This document shows, piece by piece, positions 26,693 through 36,028 of a stretch of DNA of 64,000 nt. Below the pieces are notes generated by a model. It saw nothing but the letters and a program-made list of their open reading frames with translations. It was not told the DNA's origin and ran no database searches. The DNA is from an uncultured Flavobacteriaceae bacterium (lineage in GTDB: Bacteria > Bacteroidota > Bacteroidia > Flavobacteriales > Flavobacteriaceae): contig CANLVG010000003.1 in the NCBI GenBank assembly GCA_947494565.1, positions 310,001 through 374,000 of the forward strand, in the 5' to 3' direction. Made by a program: the position numbers and the translations under genes. Within the stretch, counting starts at the first letter, position 1. The number at the start of each line of letters is the position of its first letter.

Positions 26693-28102
26693 TTACTCCT
26701 CCCAGTCCGTATGAAAAACACCTTCACGATCGATTCGCTCATAGGTATGTGAGCCAAAGTAATCGCGTTGTGCTTGAATCATATTTAAAGGTAATCTGGC
26801 CGAAGTGTAGGCATCAAAGTATGTCAATGAATTGGAAAGTCCGGGAACGGGAATCCCATTCTTCGCCGCATAGGCCACCAATCCACGGGCAGCGTCAACC
26901 GTAGCTTGTACTTTAGTTACAAACGTAGGAGAGAGCAGGAGGTTGGGTAGGTCTGGCTGTGCTTTAAACGCTTCGGTGATATCCGCTAAAAGGCCAGCGC
27001 GAATGATACAACCGGCCCGCCAAATTTTAGCGATTTCGGCAATGTCCAATTCATATCCATATTCTTTGGAGGCGTCCGCAAGTTGATGTAGGCCTTGTCC
27101 ATACGTCACGATGAAGGAAAAGTATAGGGCTTTTTCGGCCAAGTCTTTGAGTTGTTCTTTATCCATTCTGGCAACTTGAGGCCTTTCATAGAGCCTATCG
27201 GCCTGGATGCGTTCTTCTTTCAAAGCTGAAATTTCACGCATGCTGACCGCAATATCGATCGAGGGTACGGGAATACCCAAGTCCATGGCATTTTGAGAGG
27301 TCCACTTTCCGGTTCCTTTCTGTTTGGCTTTGTCTAAAATTTTATCTACCAATCTTCCTTCACCGAGATCATCGTCCTGTTCAAGAATCTCCGAGGTGAT
27401 TTCGACCAAAAAGGACTGTAATCGTCCTTCGTTCCATTCGGCATAGGTTTGGTGTAGTTCATCATTATTGAAATTCCCTCCCTTTTTTAAGAGGTCATAT
27501 AGCTCAGAAGTCAATTGCATGAGTCCGTACTCGATACCGTTGTGCACCATTTTGACATAATTTCCGGCGGACTTAGGCCCAAGGTAAGCAACACAGGGTT
27601 CTCCTTTGTATTTAGCCGATACCGCTTCAAAAATGGGTTTGACATGCTGATAGGCCTCGCGATTTCCGCCAGGCATGATACTCGGTCCGAGTCTGGCACC
27701 CTTGGCGCCACCAGATACCCCGGCCCCGAAGAAATGAATCCCTTTTTCAGCTAAATAGTCCTCTCGACGATCGGTATCCGTAAAGAAGGAATTTCCTCCA
27801 TCGATAATAATATCATCTGCATCCAAAAGGGGAAGTAGACTTTCGATGACCCTATCGACTACTTTCCCAGCAGGAACCAAAAGCATGATTTTTCTGGGCG
27901 ATGAGAGTGCACTGACAAATACCTTGGCATCTGTAGATGCATTTATTTTTTCCGTATCCCCTCCTTCTTCGATCAAGGCATTTACCTTATCGATATCAAG
28001 ATCATTCCCAAAAGCGGAAAATCCGTTATCACCTACATTCAATATGAAATTGCGCCCCATGACGCCTAATCCTACTAATCCGAAATCGTACTTTTTTTCC
28101 AT
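26693..28102 (-). CDS. gnd: 6-phosphogluconate dehydrogenase, decarboxylating
   Basis: This enzyme oxidises 6-phosphogluconate to ribulose-5-phosphate with NADP in the oxidative pentose-phosphate pathway. The N-terminal Rossmann loop GLGVMGRNFILNVGDNGF is at 10-27. GVSGGAKGARLGPSIMPGG is the substrate loop, and KMVHNGIEYGLMQL carries the catalytic lysine and asparagine. The 469 residues match the long, homodimeric Gnd. It is divergent from zwf-pgl, so the three genes of the oxidative branch share one 255-base regulatory region. A -7 box CAAAAATA (minus) lies at 28140-28147. Confidence 0.96.
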   Translation of the reverse strand: MEKKYDFGLVGLGVMGRNFILNVGDNGFSAFGNDLDIDKVNALIEEGGDTEKINASTDAKVFVSALSSPRKIMLLVPAGKVVDRVIESLLPLLDADDIIIDGGNSFFTDTDRREDYLAEKGIHFFGAGVSGGAKGARLGPSIMPGGNREAYQHVKPIFEAVSAKYKGEPCVAYLGPKSAGNYVKMVHNGIEYGLMQLTSELYDLLKKGGNFNNDELHQTYAEWNEGRLQSFLVEITSEILEQDDDLGEGRLVDKILDKAKQKGTGKWTSQNAMDLGIPVPSIDIAVSMREISALKEERIQADRLYERPQVARMDKEQLKDLAEKALYFSFIVTYGQGLHQLADASKEYGYELDIAEIAKIWRAGCIIRAGLLADITEAFKAQPDLPNLLLSPTFVTKVQATVDAARGLVAYAAKNGIPVPGLSNSLTYFDAYTSARLPLNMIQAQRDYFGSHTYERIDREGVFHTDWEE

Positions 28103-28139
28103 GGATGTGTTCTTGTTTATCAGGAAAGACCCTTCAAAT

Positions 28140-28147
28140 CAAAAATA
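28140..28147 (-). promoter_or_regulatory. -7 box of gnd
   Basis: Read on the minus strand this is TATTTTTG, an exact TAnnTTTG, 38 bases before the gnd ATG. The -33 element is not convincing. Confidence 0.4.
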
Positions 28148-28250
28148 AATGAATTTATTGAAACGCGTGATGATCTTATAGTAAAGTTGTTGCTTATGCT
28201 TTTTCTTTTCGATACATTTAGATTTCGCTCGATAATTGAGATGGTATGCG

Positions 28251-28260
28251 CCGACGTCGG
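28251..28260. repeat. 10-bp palindrome between gnd and zwf
   Basis: CCGACGTCGG is a perfect GC-rich palindrome in the middle of the AT-rich divergent region, about 150 bases from gnd and 98 from zwf. It could be an operator shared by both genes. No other structured element was found in 28103-28357 apart from the two -7 boxes. Confidence 0.35.
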
Positions 28261-28292
28261 TCTTTAGAACCCACAGGCTTGTATCGATTTAC

Positions 28293-28300
28293 TACATTTG
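28293..28300 (+). promoter_or_regulatory. -7 box of zwf
   Basis: TACATTTG matches TAnnTTTG exactly and lies 57 bases before the zwf ATG. No good -33 TTTG occurs at the normal spacing, so an activator may be needed or the box may be fortuitous. Confidence 0.4.
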
Positions 28301-28357
28301 TTTTTCCATAAATGCATCGTGGGCTTGCGCTCCGATGGTTGACTAAAAAAAGTATAT

Positions 28358-29887
28358 ATGACGAAGACCGACAATCAAATGCTCGTGATTTTTGGTGCCT
28401 CTGGTGATTTGACCGCACGCAAACTGATTCCCGCGATATACAACTTATACAAAGGCGGACATCTGCCCAAGAACTTTGCAGTTTTGGGAGCTAGCAGAAG
28501 TGACTGGAGCGATGATGATTTCAGACGAAACGTGGTCGAGGAAAGTCCGTACCTGAAAGACCAGATCAAGCGTGAGGACAAGGCCTTTGTAAAGGGCTTT
28601 TGTGATATTCTTTTTTACCACGAACTCAGTGATGATCAAGATGATGATTACGGTCCGTTAAAAAAACGGATTACCCAACTGAACAACGATCATAAGACCG
28701 AGAGTAACTATATCTTTTATTTTTCGGTTCCCCCGGCGGCCTACGAACCTATTGCCAAAAATATTCATGAACAAGGGCTACATGATGAGCAAGACGGTTG
28801 GAAGCGCTTAATCGTTGAAAAGCCCTTTGGCTATAGTCTTGAAACGGCCAAAAACCTGAACAATGCCCTTCACAGGTATTTCCAGGAACCCCAGATTTTC
28901 CGTATCGACCATTATTTGGGAAAAGAAACCGTACAGAACCTTTTGGTAACGCGTTTTGCCAATAGCATTTTCGAACCGTTATGGAACCGAAACTATATTC
29001 ATCATGTTGAGGTGACCAACGCCGAAAGTGTAGGTGTGGAGAAGCGCGGGGGGTACTATGATAAATCCGGTGCGTTACGAGACATGTTTCAGAACCACCT
29101 ATTGCAGATTGTTTCACTCATCATAATGGAGCCTCCGATCGGTGCCCATGCCGAAGAAATCCGTAATGAAAAGGTCAAAGCTCTGAAATCGTTGCGCATC
29201 ATGACCGACCATTCAACCTTGCATCAAAATACCATTCGCGCCCAATATGTGAGTGCCGTAGTCGATGGTGAAAACGTAAAGGGCTACCGCGAAGAGGAGG
29301 GCGTCGATCCTGAATCGACTACAGAGACGTATGCGGCCATTAAGTTTTATGTGGATAATTGGCGTTGGGCCGATGTGCCTTTTTATGTCCGTACGGCGAA
29401 AAAGATGCCCACGAAAGTTACCGAGGTGGTCATTCATTTCAAGTCGACGCACCATATGATTTTTAAAGATTCAGGAATGAGCAATAAGGATAATAAATTG
29501 GTCATACGCATTCAACCTGACGAAGGGGTGTTGATCAAGTTCGGGGTCAAGGTTCCCGGCCAAGGATTCAAAGTGGAGCGGGCCAACCTCGATTTTTACT
29601 ATTCGAGCTTATCGGAAACCTATGTCATGACGGCTTATGAGCGGTTGCTATTGGATGCGATGCAAGGCGATGCAACCCTTTATGCCCGTGCCGATGAGGT
29701 GGAGGCGGCTTGGGAGTTCGTTGATCCCATTTTGGAATTCTGGAAAAATTCCGATGCCAAAGTCTATGGCTATTCCGCCGGAGTCTGGGGCCCTGAAAAT
29801 GCAGACGAGCTTATCGAAGGTCTGGGACGATGGCGAAATCCAGGTGCGAATTTGGCCGATGACCCAGGATTTTGCGTCATTAACTAA
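28358..29887 (+). CDS. zwf: Glucose-6-phosphate dehydrogenase
   Basis: This enzyme oxidises glucose-6-phosphate to 6-phosphogluconolactone, the entry to the oxidative pentose-phosphate pathway. The Rossmann motif GASGDLTARKL is at about 13-23, and the substrate/catalytic motif RIDHYLGKETVQNL is near 182-195, with the catalytic His later in the fold. The conserved FQNHLLQ region is present. The 509 residues are normal. The stop at 29887 is 34 bases before pgl, so zwf-pgl form an operon. Confidence 0.97.
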   Translation: MTKTDNQMLVIFGASGDLTARKLIPAIYNLYKGGHLPKNFAVLGASRSDWSDDDFRRNVVEESPYLKDQIKREDKAFVKGFCDILFYHELSDDQDDDYGPLKKRITQLNNDHKTESNYIFYFSVPPAAYEPIAKNIHEQGLHDEQDGWKRLIVEKPFGYSLETAKNLNNALHRYFQEPQIFRIDHYLGKETVQNLLVTRFANSIFEPLWNRNYIHHVEVTNAESVGVEKRGGYYDKSGALRDMFQNHLLQIVSLIIMEPPIGAHAEEIRNEKVKALKSLRIMTDHSTLHQNTIRAQYVSAVVDGENVKGYREEEGVDPESTTETYAAIKFYVDNWRWADVPFYVRTAKKMPTKVTEVVIHFKSTHHMIFKDSGMSNKDNKLVIRIQPDEGVLIKFGVKVPGQGFKVERANLDFYYSSLSETYVMTAYERLLLDAMQGDATLYARADEVEAAWEFVDPILEFWKNSDAKVYGYSAGVWGPENADELIEGLGRWRNPGANLADDPGFCVIN

Positions 29888-29921
29888 TTTTCCCATAAAA
29901 ATCAGTAACAAAATCACTAAA

Positions 29922-30641
29922 ATGACCTTGAAAACATTCAAAACAAAGCAAGATGTGGCGTTGAATTTCTCGAGATACCTAGCCATAGTCATCGCTGCCC
30001 GTGAAAAAGTACATATCGCCCTATCAGGGGGCAGCACGCCAAAAGTTGTTTTTGATGAACTCGCCGACAACTTTCAAGATGATATTGATTGGAGCGGAGT
30101 GCATCTGTATTGGGGAGATGAGCGCTGTGTACCACCCGACCATAACGACAGCAATTATAAGATGACTGTGGAACATTTACTATCGAAAATCGATATTCCC
30201 GAAGCGCATATTCATCGAATCTACGGTGAGAATAATCCAGAGGAAGAAGCAAAGCGCTATGCGGATCTGCTGGAAGAACAATTGCCCTTGGAAAATGGTA
30301 TCCCCCAATTTGATCTGGTGATTTTAGGGATGGGGGATGACGGTCATACCGCATCGATTTTTCCACATGAAATCGAACTTTGGTATTCTGAGCGGTATTG
30401 TGAGGTGGCCAACCATCCGGAAAGCGGTCAGCAGCGGATTACGGTAACGGGTCAAGTCATTAATAATGCCAGGCTGGTGGCTTTTTTGGTAACGGGTAAA
30501 AGCAAGGAGGAAAAGGTTAAGGAAATCCTTGGGGAAGAAAGTGGTGCCGAACGTTATCCAGCTTCTTTAGTGAAGCCGACCGATGGCAAATTGGTCTGGT
30601 TTATGGATGAAGAGGCAGCAGCTAGACTTCCTAAAGATTGA
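29922..30641 (+). CDS. pgl: 6-phosphogluconolactonase
   Basis: This enzyme hydrolyses 6-phosphogluconolactone to 6-phosphogluconate. The ATG at 29922 gives 239 residues, the usual length; the frame is open further upstream but only inside zwf. The family motifs are ALSGGSTPK near 34-42 and GDDGHTASIFP near 138-148. YWGDERCVPPDHNDSNY is also conserved. Its 3' end overlaps the convergent thioesterase gene by 11 bases. Confidence 0.95.
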   Translation: MTLKTFKTKQDVALNFSRYLAIVIAAREKVHIALSGGSTPKVVFDELADNFQDDIDWSGVHLYWGDERCVPPDHNDSNYKMTVEHLLSKIDIPEAHIHRIYGENNPEEEAKRYADLLEEQLPLENGIPQFDLVILGMGDDGHTASIFPHEIELWYSERYCEVANHPESGQQRITVTGQVINNARLVAFLVTGKSKEEKVKEILGEESGAERYPASLVKPTDGKLVWFMDEEAAARLPKD

Positions 30642-31176
30642 TCTGCACATTTTCCGTTCGGAGTAATTCGACCTCCTCCTCGTTAGGTTCAAACTTGGTT
30701 TGATCGAATTTGGTATCCCGCCGAAACGCTTCCTCTTTTCTATTCTTGCTACGGGAAAATCTGCGCAAGCCTTGTTTGTTTTCGATAATCAGTCCGGGAA
30801 CAGGTGTGCTCTTGCCATCCTCATCTTTGGCAACCATAGTGAAGTAGGAAGAATTACAGTGTTTTTTCTTGCCGGAAGTAATATTTTGTGATTCCACACG
30901 TACCCCTACTACCATTGACGTGCGCCCCGTGTAATTGATTGAGGCCTTTAAAGTGACCAATTCGCCTACCTCCACAGGTTGCAAGAAATCGACACGATTT
31001 ACCGATGCCGTTACACAATAACGCTGTGAGTGCTTGGAAGCACATGCAAAAGCAATTTGATCCATCAGGTTCAGAATGTAACCGCCATGTACCTTACCCC
31101 CGAAATTGGAGTGCGACGGAAGCATTAATTCGGTTATGGAAATGTGGGAATCACGGGCGGACTTGAATTTTTCCAT
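30631..31176 (-). CDS. Acyl-CoA thioesterase, hot-dog fold
   Basis: This is a cytoplasmic acyl-CoA hydrolase of the YciA/ACOT type with 181 residues. The hot-dog domain occupies about 12-130: MLPSHSNFGGKVHGGYILNL with the active-site region, ACASKHSQRYCVTASVNRV, and VGELVTLKASINYTGRTSM. The last 50 residues are charged (FSRSKNRKEEAFRRDTKFDQ) and extend past the fold. It is followed upstream on the same strand by the 121-residue membrane protein and rmuC, with 9 bases between. Chain-length specificity cannot be read. Confidence 0.85.
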   Translation of the reverse strand: MEKFKSARDSHISITELMLPSHSNFGGKVHGGYILNLMDQIAFACASKHSQRYCVTASVNRVDFLQPVEVGELVTLKASINYTGRTSMVVGVRVESQNITSGKKKHCNSSYFTMVAKDEDGKSTPVPGLIIENKQGLRRFSRSKNRKEEAFRRDTKFDQTKFEPNEEEVELLRTENVQINL

Positions 31177-31185
31177 AGCGGTGAC

Positions 31186-31551
31186 TTAATTCTTTAAATG
31201 CGGAGAGGCTTCCTTCTCCACTTGGGTAACGAAATATTGAGTATCGCCCAACCAGAAAAAGGTAGCGTAGCGTTCGATGTATGTCAATTTCACATACTGT
31301 CCTTGAAATTCCTGTAGTTTTTCAACCACCTCCTCATCGCGGTTCAAAACGGAAAATTGAAAGATTTGGGCCCCGGAAATACCTTGGCTGATTTCCCCTT
31401 CCCAAGTTTTGGATATGACACCTTTGTGACTGATTTTAATCAATTCACCTGATCGTACGCCTTCGCTATAGGGAACGAAATAGATAAAGGCATAGATAAG
31501 CGCGAAAATGGCAACAATGCCAAATAGAACAATGCCTAGTGCTTTCTTCAT
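31186..31551 (-). CDS. Conserved single-pass membrane protein
   Basis: The product has 121 residues with one N-terminal membrane helix (about 5-26) and a small extracytoplasmic beta-rich domain containing VRSGELIKISHKG and KTWEGEI. I recognise it as a protein family of flavobacteria with no demonstrated function; it is sometimes labelled 6-phosphogluconate dehydrogenase in databases, which the length and sequence do not support. Its ATG overlaps the rmuC stop by four bases (31548-31551), so the two are coupled. Confidence 0.65.
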   Translation of the reverse strand: MKKALGIVLFGIVAIFALIYAFIYFVPYSEGVRSGELIKISHKGVISKTWEGEISQGISGAQIFQFSVLNRDEEVVEKLQEFQGQYVKLTYIERYATFFWLGDTQYFVTQVEKEASPHLKN

Positions 31552-32915
31552 AACTTGAGTTTTGGTTCTTCAAAACCTGCCTCATCGTCGGACAGGTCGT
31601 CTTCTTGGGCCCTTTTTAGGATAGGTTCGGGAATGGACTTTTTCGCTTTGGCACCCATTTTTTTCAGTTTTTCGATACTGACGATGATGTTACCACGTCC
31701 TTCCACTAACTTGTTCATGGCACCTTTGTATTCGTCTTTGGCATCGTCCATTTTTTTACCCACCTTGGTCAGATCGCCCACGAAGCCTTCAAATTTGTCA
31801 TACAACGCCCCGGCCTGTCTGGCGATTTCAATAGCATTCCGTTGTTGTTTTTCATTGTTCCACATGCTGTCAATAGTGCGCAAAGTGGCCAATAGGGTAG
31901 AGGGCGTGACAATCACTATATTTTGCTCAAAGGCCTTGTTGTATAACGTATTATCATTATTGATCGCAATGGCAAAGGCAGGCTCAATAGGTACGAACAT
32001 CAGCACGAAATCAGGACTTTCCATTTCGTATAGGTCCTCATATTTTTTAGAGGACAATTGGTCTACATGCCGGCGAAGGGAGTTGATATGGTCTTTGAGG
32101 TATCGTTCCTTATCCAGCTCTTCTTCGGCATTGACCAAGCGTTCATAATCCGTGAGGGATACCTTTGAATCGACGATCATCTTTTTGCCGTCCGGCAAGT
32201 TGATGATAACATCAGGGAGTACTCTTGAACCATCTTCGAGAGTGAAGCTCTGCTGCACTACATATTCACGATCCTTTTCTAAACCTGATTTTTCCAGTAC
32301 CCGTTCCAAGACCAATTCACCCCAGTTGCCCTGCATTTTGCTATCGCCTTTTAGGGCCTTGGTAAGGTTTTCGGCTTCTTGGGTGATTTTTAGATTCTGG
32401 GTCTGTAAATGGAGCAGCTGTTCTTTCAGGGCGGAGTGGATGCTGATATTCTCTTTTTGACTTTCTTCTACCTTCTTTTCGAAGAGTTGAATCTTCTCCT
32501 GAAGCGGATTTAAGATGTTTTTGATATTCTTCTCATTGCGCTCCGTAAACTTCGTGCTTTTTTCCTCAAGGATCTTATTCGCCAAATTCTCGAATTCCTT
32601 GGTGAATTTTTCTTGGAGTTTTTCTACCTCCTCCTTTTGTTCCGTATTTTTCAATCTGAGATTTTCCATATCCGACTGATACCGAACCAATTGATTTCCT
32701 AGATGCTCCTTCTCCTGTTGTAAGTGCGTTTTGTGCTCTTCAACATCACTTAAACGGCCTTCAAGCGCCGCGAGGCTGTTTCGCAGTTGCGTCTCCCGTT
32801 CCTCCAAAGTGCTTTGATTTGACTTCGTCTTAAGGTTTTGAATATAGGTGCCCAGAAAATAACCTAGGGCAAGGCAAACCAATCCTATAAGTATGTAAAT
32901 CAGGTATATGTTCAT
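31548..32915 (-). CDS. rmuC: DNA recombination protein RmuC
   Basis: This 455-residue protein carries an N-terminal membrane helix (about 4-24), then a long coiled coil (about 30-210, rich in Glu/Lys/Gln), then the conserved RmuC nuclease-like domain. That domain has MQGNWGELVLERVLEKSGL, LPDGKKMIVDSKVSLTDYERL and FVPIEPAFAIAI. In E. coli RmuC limits inversions at inverted repeats, and the PD-(D/E)XK fold suggests nuclease activity. It is first in a probable unit rmuC, small membrane protein and thioesterase. Confidence 0.92.
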   Translation of the reverse strand: MNIYLIYILIGLVCLALGYFLGTYIQNLKTKSNQSTLEERETQLRNSLAALEGRLSDVEEHKTHLQQEKEHLGNQLVRYQSDMENLRLKNTEQKEEVEKLQEKFTKEFENLANKILEEKSTKFTERNEKNIKNILNPLQEKIQLFEKKVEESQKENISIHSALKEQLLHLQTQNLKITQEAENLTKALKGDSKMQGNWGELVLERVLEKSGLEKDREYVVQQSFTLEDGSRVLPDVIINLPDGKKMIVDSKVSLTDYERLVNAEEELDKERYLKDHINSLRRHVDQLSSKKYEDLYEMESPDFVLMFVPIEPAFAIAINNDNTLYNKAFEQNIVIVTPSTLLATLRTIDSMWNNEKQQRNAIEIARQAGALYDKFEGFVGDLTKVGKKMDDAKDEYKGAMNKLVEGRGNIIVSIEKLKKMGAKAKKSIPEPILKRAQEDDLSDDEAGFEEPKLKL

Positions 32916-32980
32916 TGAAAAAATATAGATAGTAAAGATACGAGTTTGGCCCTTAATTTTGATTGGGGTTGCTGTCTGAA

Positions 32981-33805
32981 TTAGTCCCTGACCTGAAAAG
33001 TTTGGGTTTCAGAATTGAATGTGACACTTTCATGCGGAAATAGTTTGTCAAAGGCTCCCGTATCCGTAAGGTGTCGAGGGGTACCGAAAGGGAATCCATC
33101 ACTACCCATTAAAAGCATTTTGTCACAAAGTTGTATGGCCAATTCGATTTCATGACTTGTGAAGAGAATGGTCTTTTGAGTCTCTTGAGCTATTTTTTTC
33201 AATAATTTCAAGATGCTAACTTTATGGTGTAGGTCTAAATGGGAGGTAGGTTCATCTAATAAAATGATTTGTGTATCCTGTGCTAACGCCCTGGCGATCA
33301 ATACCCGTTGCAGTTGTCCATCGCTCAACTCAAAACACTTTCGGTGCGCAATCGTATTCAGGGTCAACCTATCGATGACCTCGTTTATTTTATGGGTATC
33401 CGAGGCCGTAAGGGTGCCGATCCAATTGGTATACGGCTGACGGCCTAAAGCAATGAGTTCGAAGACCGTCAGGTTTTTAGACGCAATGGGTTCGGTAAGT
33501 ACCAAGCTGGTTATCTTGGCCCAAGCAAGATTCCGATATGCCGTCAATGGAGTTCCCTTAATCTGTATGATACCCGAAAGCGCGGGTTGAATTCTTGCGA
33601 GGGTACGTAGTAGGGTTGATTTTCCGATACCGTTGCGCCCGACAATTGCAGTAAGTTGGCCTTTTAGCACCTTAAAGTCAAGATCCGAGGCGATGACCAC
33701 CTCTTTTTTCTTATGGCGGTATCCAATGGAAAGTCCGGTAACGGTAATCTCATTATGTGACACAGTGCTCAAAATACCATTTTTTGTTTTCTTACCAATA
33801 ACCAA
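32981..33805 (-). CDS. btuD: Cobalamin ABC transporter ATPase
   Basis: This ATPase of an iron/B12-type importer has 274 residues. Walker A is GRNGIGKST (56-64), the signature is LSDGQ (160-164, Asp replacing the usual second Gly) and Walker B is ILLDEPTSHLD (181-191). Its start lies inside the permease gene, overlapping by 37 bases (33769-33805), so the two are coupled. Assignment to B12 rather than iron-siderophore import rests on the riboswitch, btuB and BtuG-like genes across the divergent region; the FecE-like family alone does not decide. Confidence 0.85.
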   Translation of the reverse strand: MVIGKKTKNGILSTVSHNEITVTGLSIGYRHKKKEVVIASDLDFKVLKGQLTAIVGRNGIGKSTLLRTLARIQPALSGIIQIKGTPLTAYRNLAWAKITSLVLTEPIASKNLTVFELIALGRQPYTNWIGTLTASDTHKINEVIDRLTLNTIAHRKCFELSDGQLQRVLIARALAQDTQIILLDEPTSHLDLHHKVSILKLLKKIAQETQKTILFTSHEIELAIQLCDKMLLMGSDGFPFGTPRHLTDTGAFDKLFPHESVTFNSETQTFQVRD

Positions 33806-34800
33806 ATCACTACAGGCGCTCCAAATAAACTGGTTACCGCATTAATGGGTAAAACCTTGGCTGAACCCGGTAATTGGGCCAAAAGGTCACAAAACAACAT
33901 CAAAATAGCTCCGCATAGGAGTACGGCCGGTACCAAGATGCGATGATCGGACGTATTAAAAAGCTGTCGCGTCAAATGCGGAACGGCTAGACCCACAAAG
34001 GCAATGGGTCCGGCAAAAGCGGTAATACTTCCGGCCAGCAGGCCTGTAGCCACAATCAGGATGAAGCGTGATTTTTTCATATCGATGCCCATACTTTGGG
34101 CGTACTGCTCTCCGAGTAATAGGGTATTCAATACTTTTATCGATAGGATACTCAAGATACTGCCCAAGAGGATCATAGTAAGCAGCAGGGTCAATTGGGG
34201 CCAACTTAGGTCGCCTACGCTTCCGAACGACCAAAAAACAAACCGTTGTAGTCTTTCGGCACTTGAGAAATAGGAGAGCACACTGACAATGGCTGCCGAA
34301 ATACTGCCGAACATCAAACCAATAATCAATAAAGCCATAGTATCCCTCACTTTTGAAGCCATGGTCATGACGACAAACAGCACTAAAAAACTGCCTATAC
34401 TAGCAGCTACCGTGATGGAAATATCCCCTATCAAGCCTTGGGTCAATACGCCTGAAAAAAAAGATGCTCCCATGATCAATAGGGCAGTGCCTAAACTGGC
34501 CCCAGAGCTTATACCGAGCACAAAAGGACCTGCCAACGGGTTTCTGAACAACGTCTGCATCAGTAAGCCGCTTAGTGCCAAACCGGCACCAACAAGTATG
34601 GCGGTAAGTCCTTTGGGTATTCTATAGTTCCAGATGATGTATTGCCATGAGTCCGTTTCGGTAGGTCGCCCCAAAAGGGCATTAAGGGTTTCTTCAAATG
34701 GGATGTGGATGGAGCCCCAACTGATATTCACCAGAAAACCAACGACCAAGACCAAGGTCAACAGGAAGAAGGGTAGGCGATATGATTTTTTTTCGTTCAA
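33769..34800 (-). CDS. btuC: Cobalamin ABC transporter permease
   Basis: This is an inner-membrane permease of the FecCD/BtuC family with 343 residues and nine or ten membrane helices. Family stretches include GLLMQTLFRNPLAGPFVLG, GASLGTAL and GPIAFVGLAVPHLTRQLF near the C-terminus, the segment that couples to the ATPase. It lies between btuF and btuD with a 1-base gap to btuF. The substrate is inferred as B12 from context. Confidence 0.87.
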   Translation of the reverse strand: MNEKKSYRLPFFLLTLVLVVGFLVNISWGSIHIPFEETLNALLGRPTETDSWQYIIWNYRIPKGLTAILVGAGLALSGLLMQTLFRNPLAGPFVLGISSGASLGTALLIMGASFFSGVLTQGLIGDISITVAASIGSFLVLFVVMTMASKVRDTMALLIIGLMFGSISAAIVSVLSYFSSAERLQRFVFWSFGSVGDLSWPQLTLLLTMILLGSILSILSIKVLNTLLLGEQYAQSMGIDMKKSRFILIVATGLLAGSITAFAGPIAFVGLAVPHLTRQLFNTSDHRILVPAVLLCGAILMLFCDLLAQLPGSAKVLPINAVTSLFGAPVVIWLLVRKQKMVF

Positions 34801-34801
34801 G

Positions 34802-35947
34802 TTAATCCAAGGGTGTAAAGAAAAAAGGTTGGTATTCGGGCAAAAGTGTTGGGTGCAATATATGGATGAGGTCTTTCAGTACGATATCCGGTCGATGTGG
34901 TGCAAGTTCATAGTAGAGCAGTCCCCCGGTTTCGCCCTTGGTTTTGGCAAAGGTGTACACCCGTTTTTCTTGAAAGGCATCAAACTGACTATAATGTGGA
35001 CTAGCGTTCTTGAGGTCTTCATAAGTTGTGAACTGTGCAGGACCAATCCAAAAATCGTCATGTTGTGATTGCTCTAAAATGGCTTCCCAGCTTAGGTTCA
35101 GGCTTCCGGTCTCTGTAGTGTTCGCCCAAACGTATTCCGCATTGGCATCGTTGAAAAACTGTGCTGCCCAACTTTTTCCTCCAGGGCAGTACCATACATC
35201 CTTGTACAAAGCGCCACTAAATACGCTTGGTCTTTCAGTGGCTGTCTTCGCCAATAATTTGGACTCATTATAGGAGGTCTCGATTGCGTTAAAAATTTCT
35301 TCTGCTGCTTTTTCCTTTTGAAAAAAAGGCGCGAAAAACTTGACCCATTCCGCTTTTCCCAAAGGCGTTTCTTCCGTCCAATCCCCGTTATAGACTATGG
35401 GAATATTGGAGCGCTTTAGCGTTTCATATGACTTGTTTTCACCTGTAACCCCAAAGCCGACGATCAGGTCGGGTTGTAGCGCAAGTACCATCTCCGTGTT
35501 CAAGGATTCGTTACTCCCCAATTCCTTGATTTCTCCAGAAGCGATGCGTTTGCGGGTTTTTTCGGAAGAGATATATTGCGTATCGGGGAATCCGATCAGG
35601 TGATGGTCCGCTTCCAAGGCTTCCAAGGCAGGAATATGAGTGGTTGATGTGACTACAACACGTTCTACAGGTACGGTGATGATAGCATCATAGGCATCTT
35701 TGTTTAAGGTTACGATCGCTAGTTTATCACGGGGAACCAGTGCGTAGGTAAATGCCGATTGGGCGTTCGGCCATGGCGATGTGATGGTAATCGTATATAT
35801 TCCGTTAGTGCCTTTTTCGAGGGTGAATCCTTTGGCATACTTTATTTCTTGGGCTTTTGGGGAAGCCTGAATAGGGGGAATCGATTTTTTCTCTCCACGA
35901 CAAGCGAGAAGAATGAAGACGAGACAGCAACTAAAGATCTTTTTCAA
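34802..35947 (-). CDS. btuF: Cobalamin-binding lipoprotein of the ABC importer
   Basis: This is a substrate-binding lipoprotein of 381 residues. The lipobox is LLAC (Cys16) after a short signal. The two-lobed binding fold shows RVVVTSTTHIPALEALEADH in the first lobe, LQPDLIVGFG at the hinge and LNLSWEAILEQ in the second. Its place in the unit btuF-btuC-btuD, divergent from a cobalamin riboswitch, identifies B12 as the likely ligand. It is not itself downstream of that riboswitch, which is on the other strand. Confidence 0.83.
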   Translation of the reverse strand: MKKIFSCCLVFILLACRGEKKSIPPIQASPKAQEIKYAKGFTLEKGTNGIYTITITSPWPNAQSAFTYALVPRDKLAIVTLNKDAYDAIITVPVERVVVTSTTHIPALEALEADHHLIGFPDTQYISSEKTRKRIASGEIKELGSNESLNTEMVLALQPDLIVGFGVTGENKSYETLKRSNIPIVYNGDWTEETPLGKAEWVKFFAPFFQKEKAAEEIFNAIETSYNESKLLAKTATERPSVFSGALYKDVWYCPGGKSWAAQFFNDANAEYVWANTTETGSLNLSWEAILEQSQHDDFWIGPAQFTTYEDLKNASPHYSQFDAFQEKRVYTFAKTKGETGGLLYYELAPHRPDIVLKDLIHILHPTLLPEYQPFFFTPLD

Positions 35948-36028
35948 AGGAAATTCTTAAGGTGTCTCAAAAGTAATATTATTTCATCTTTAAGCGTAAA
36001 GATTAAACAAAATGTCTACTTTCGTCTA

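Noticed and set aside
31186-31551. Label 6-phosphogluconate dehydrogenase for the small membrane protein
   Set aside because: The product has 121 residues and a membrane helix with no NADP-binding motif; the true enzyme is at 26693-28102.
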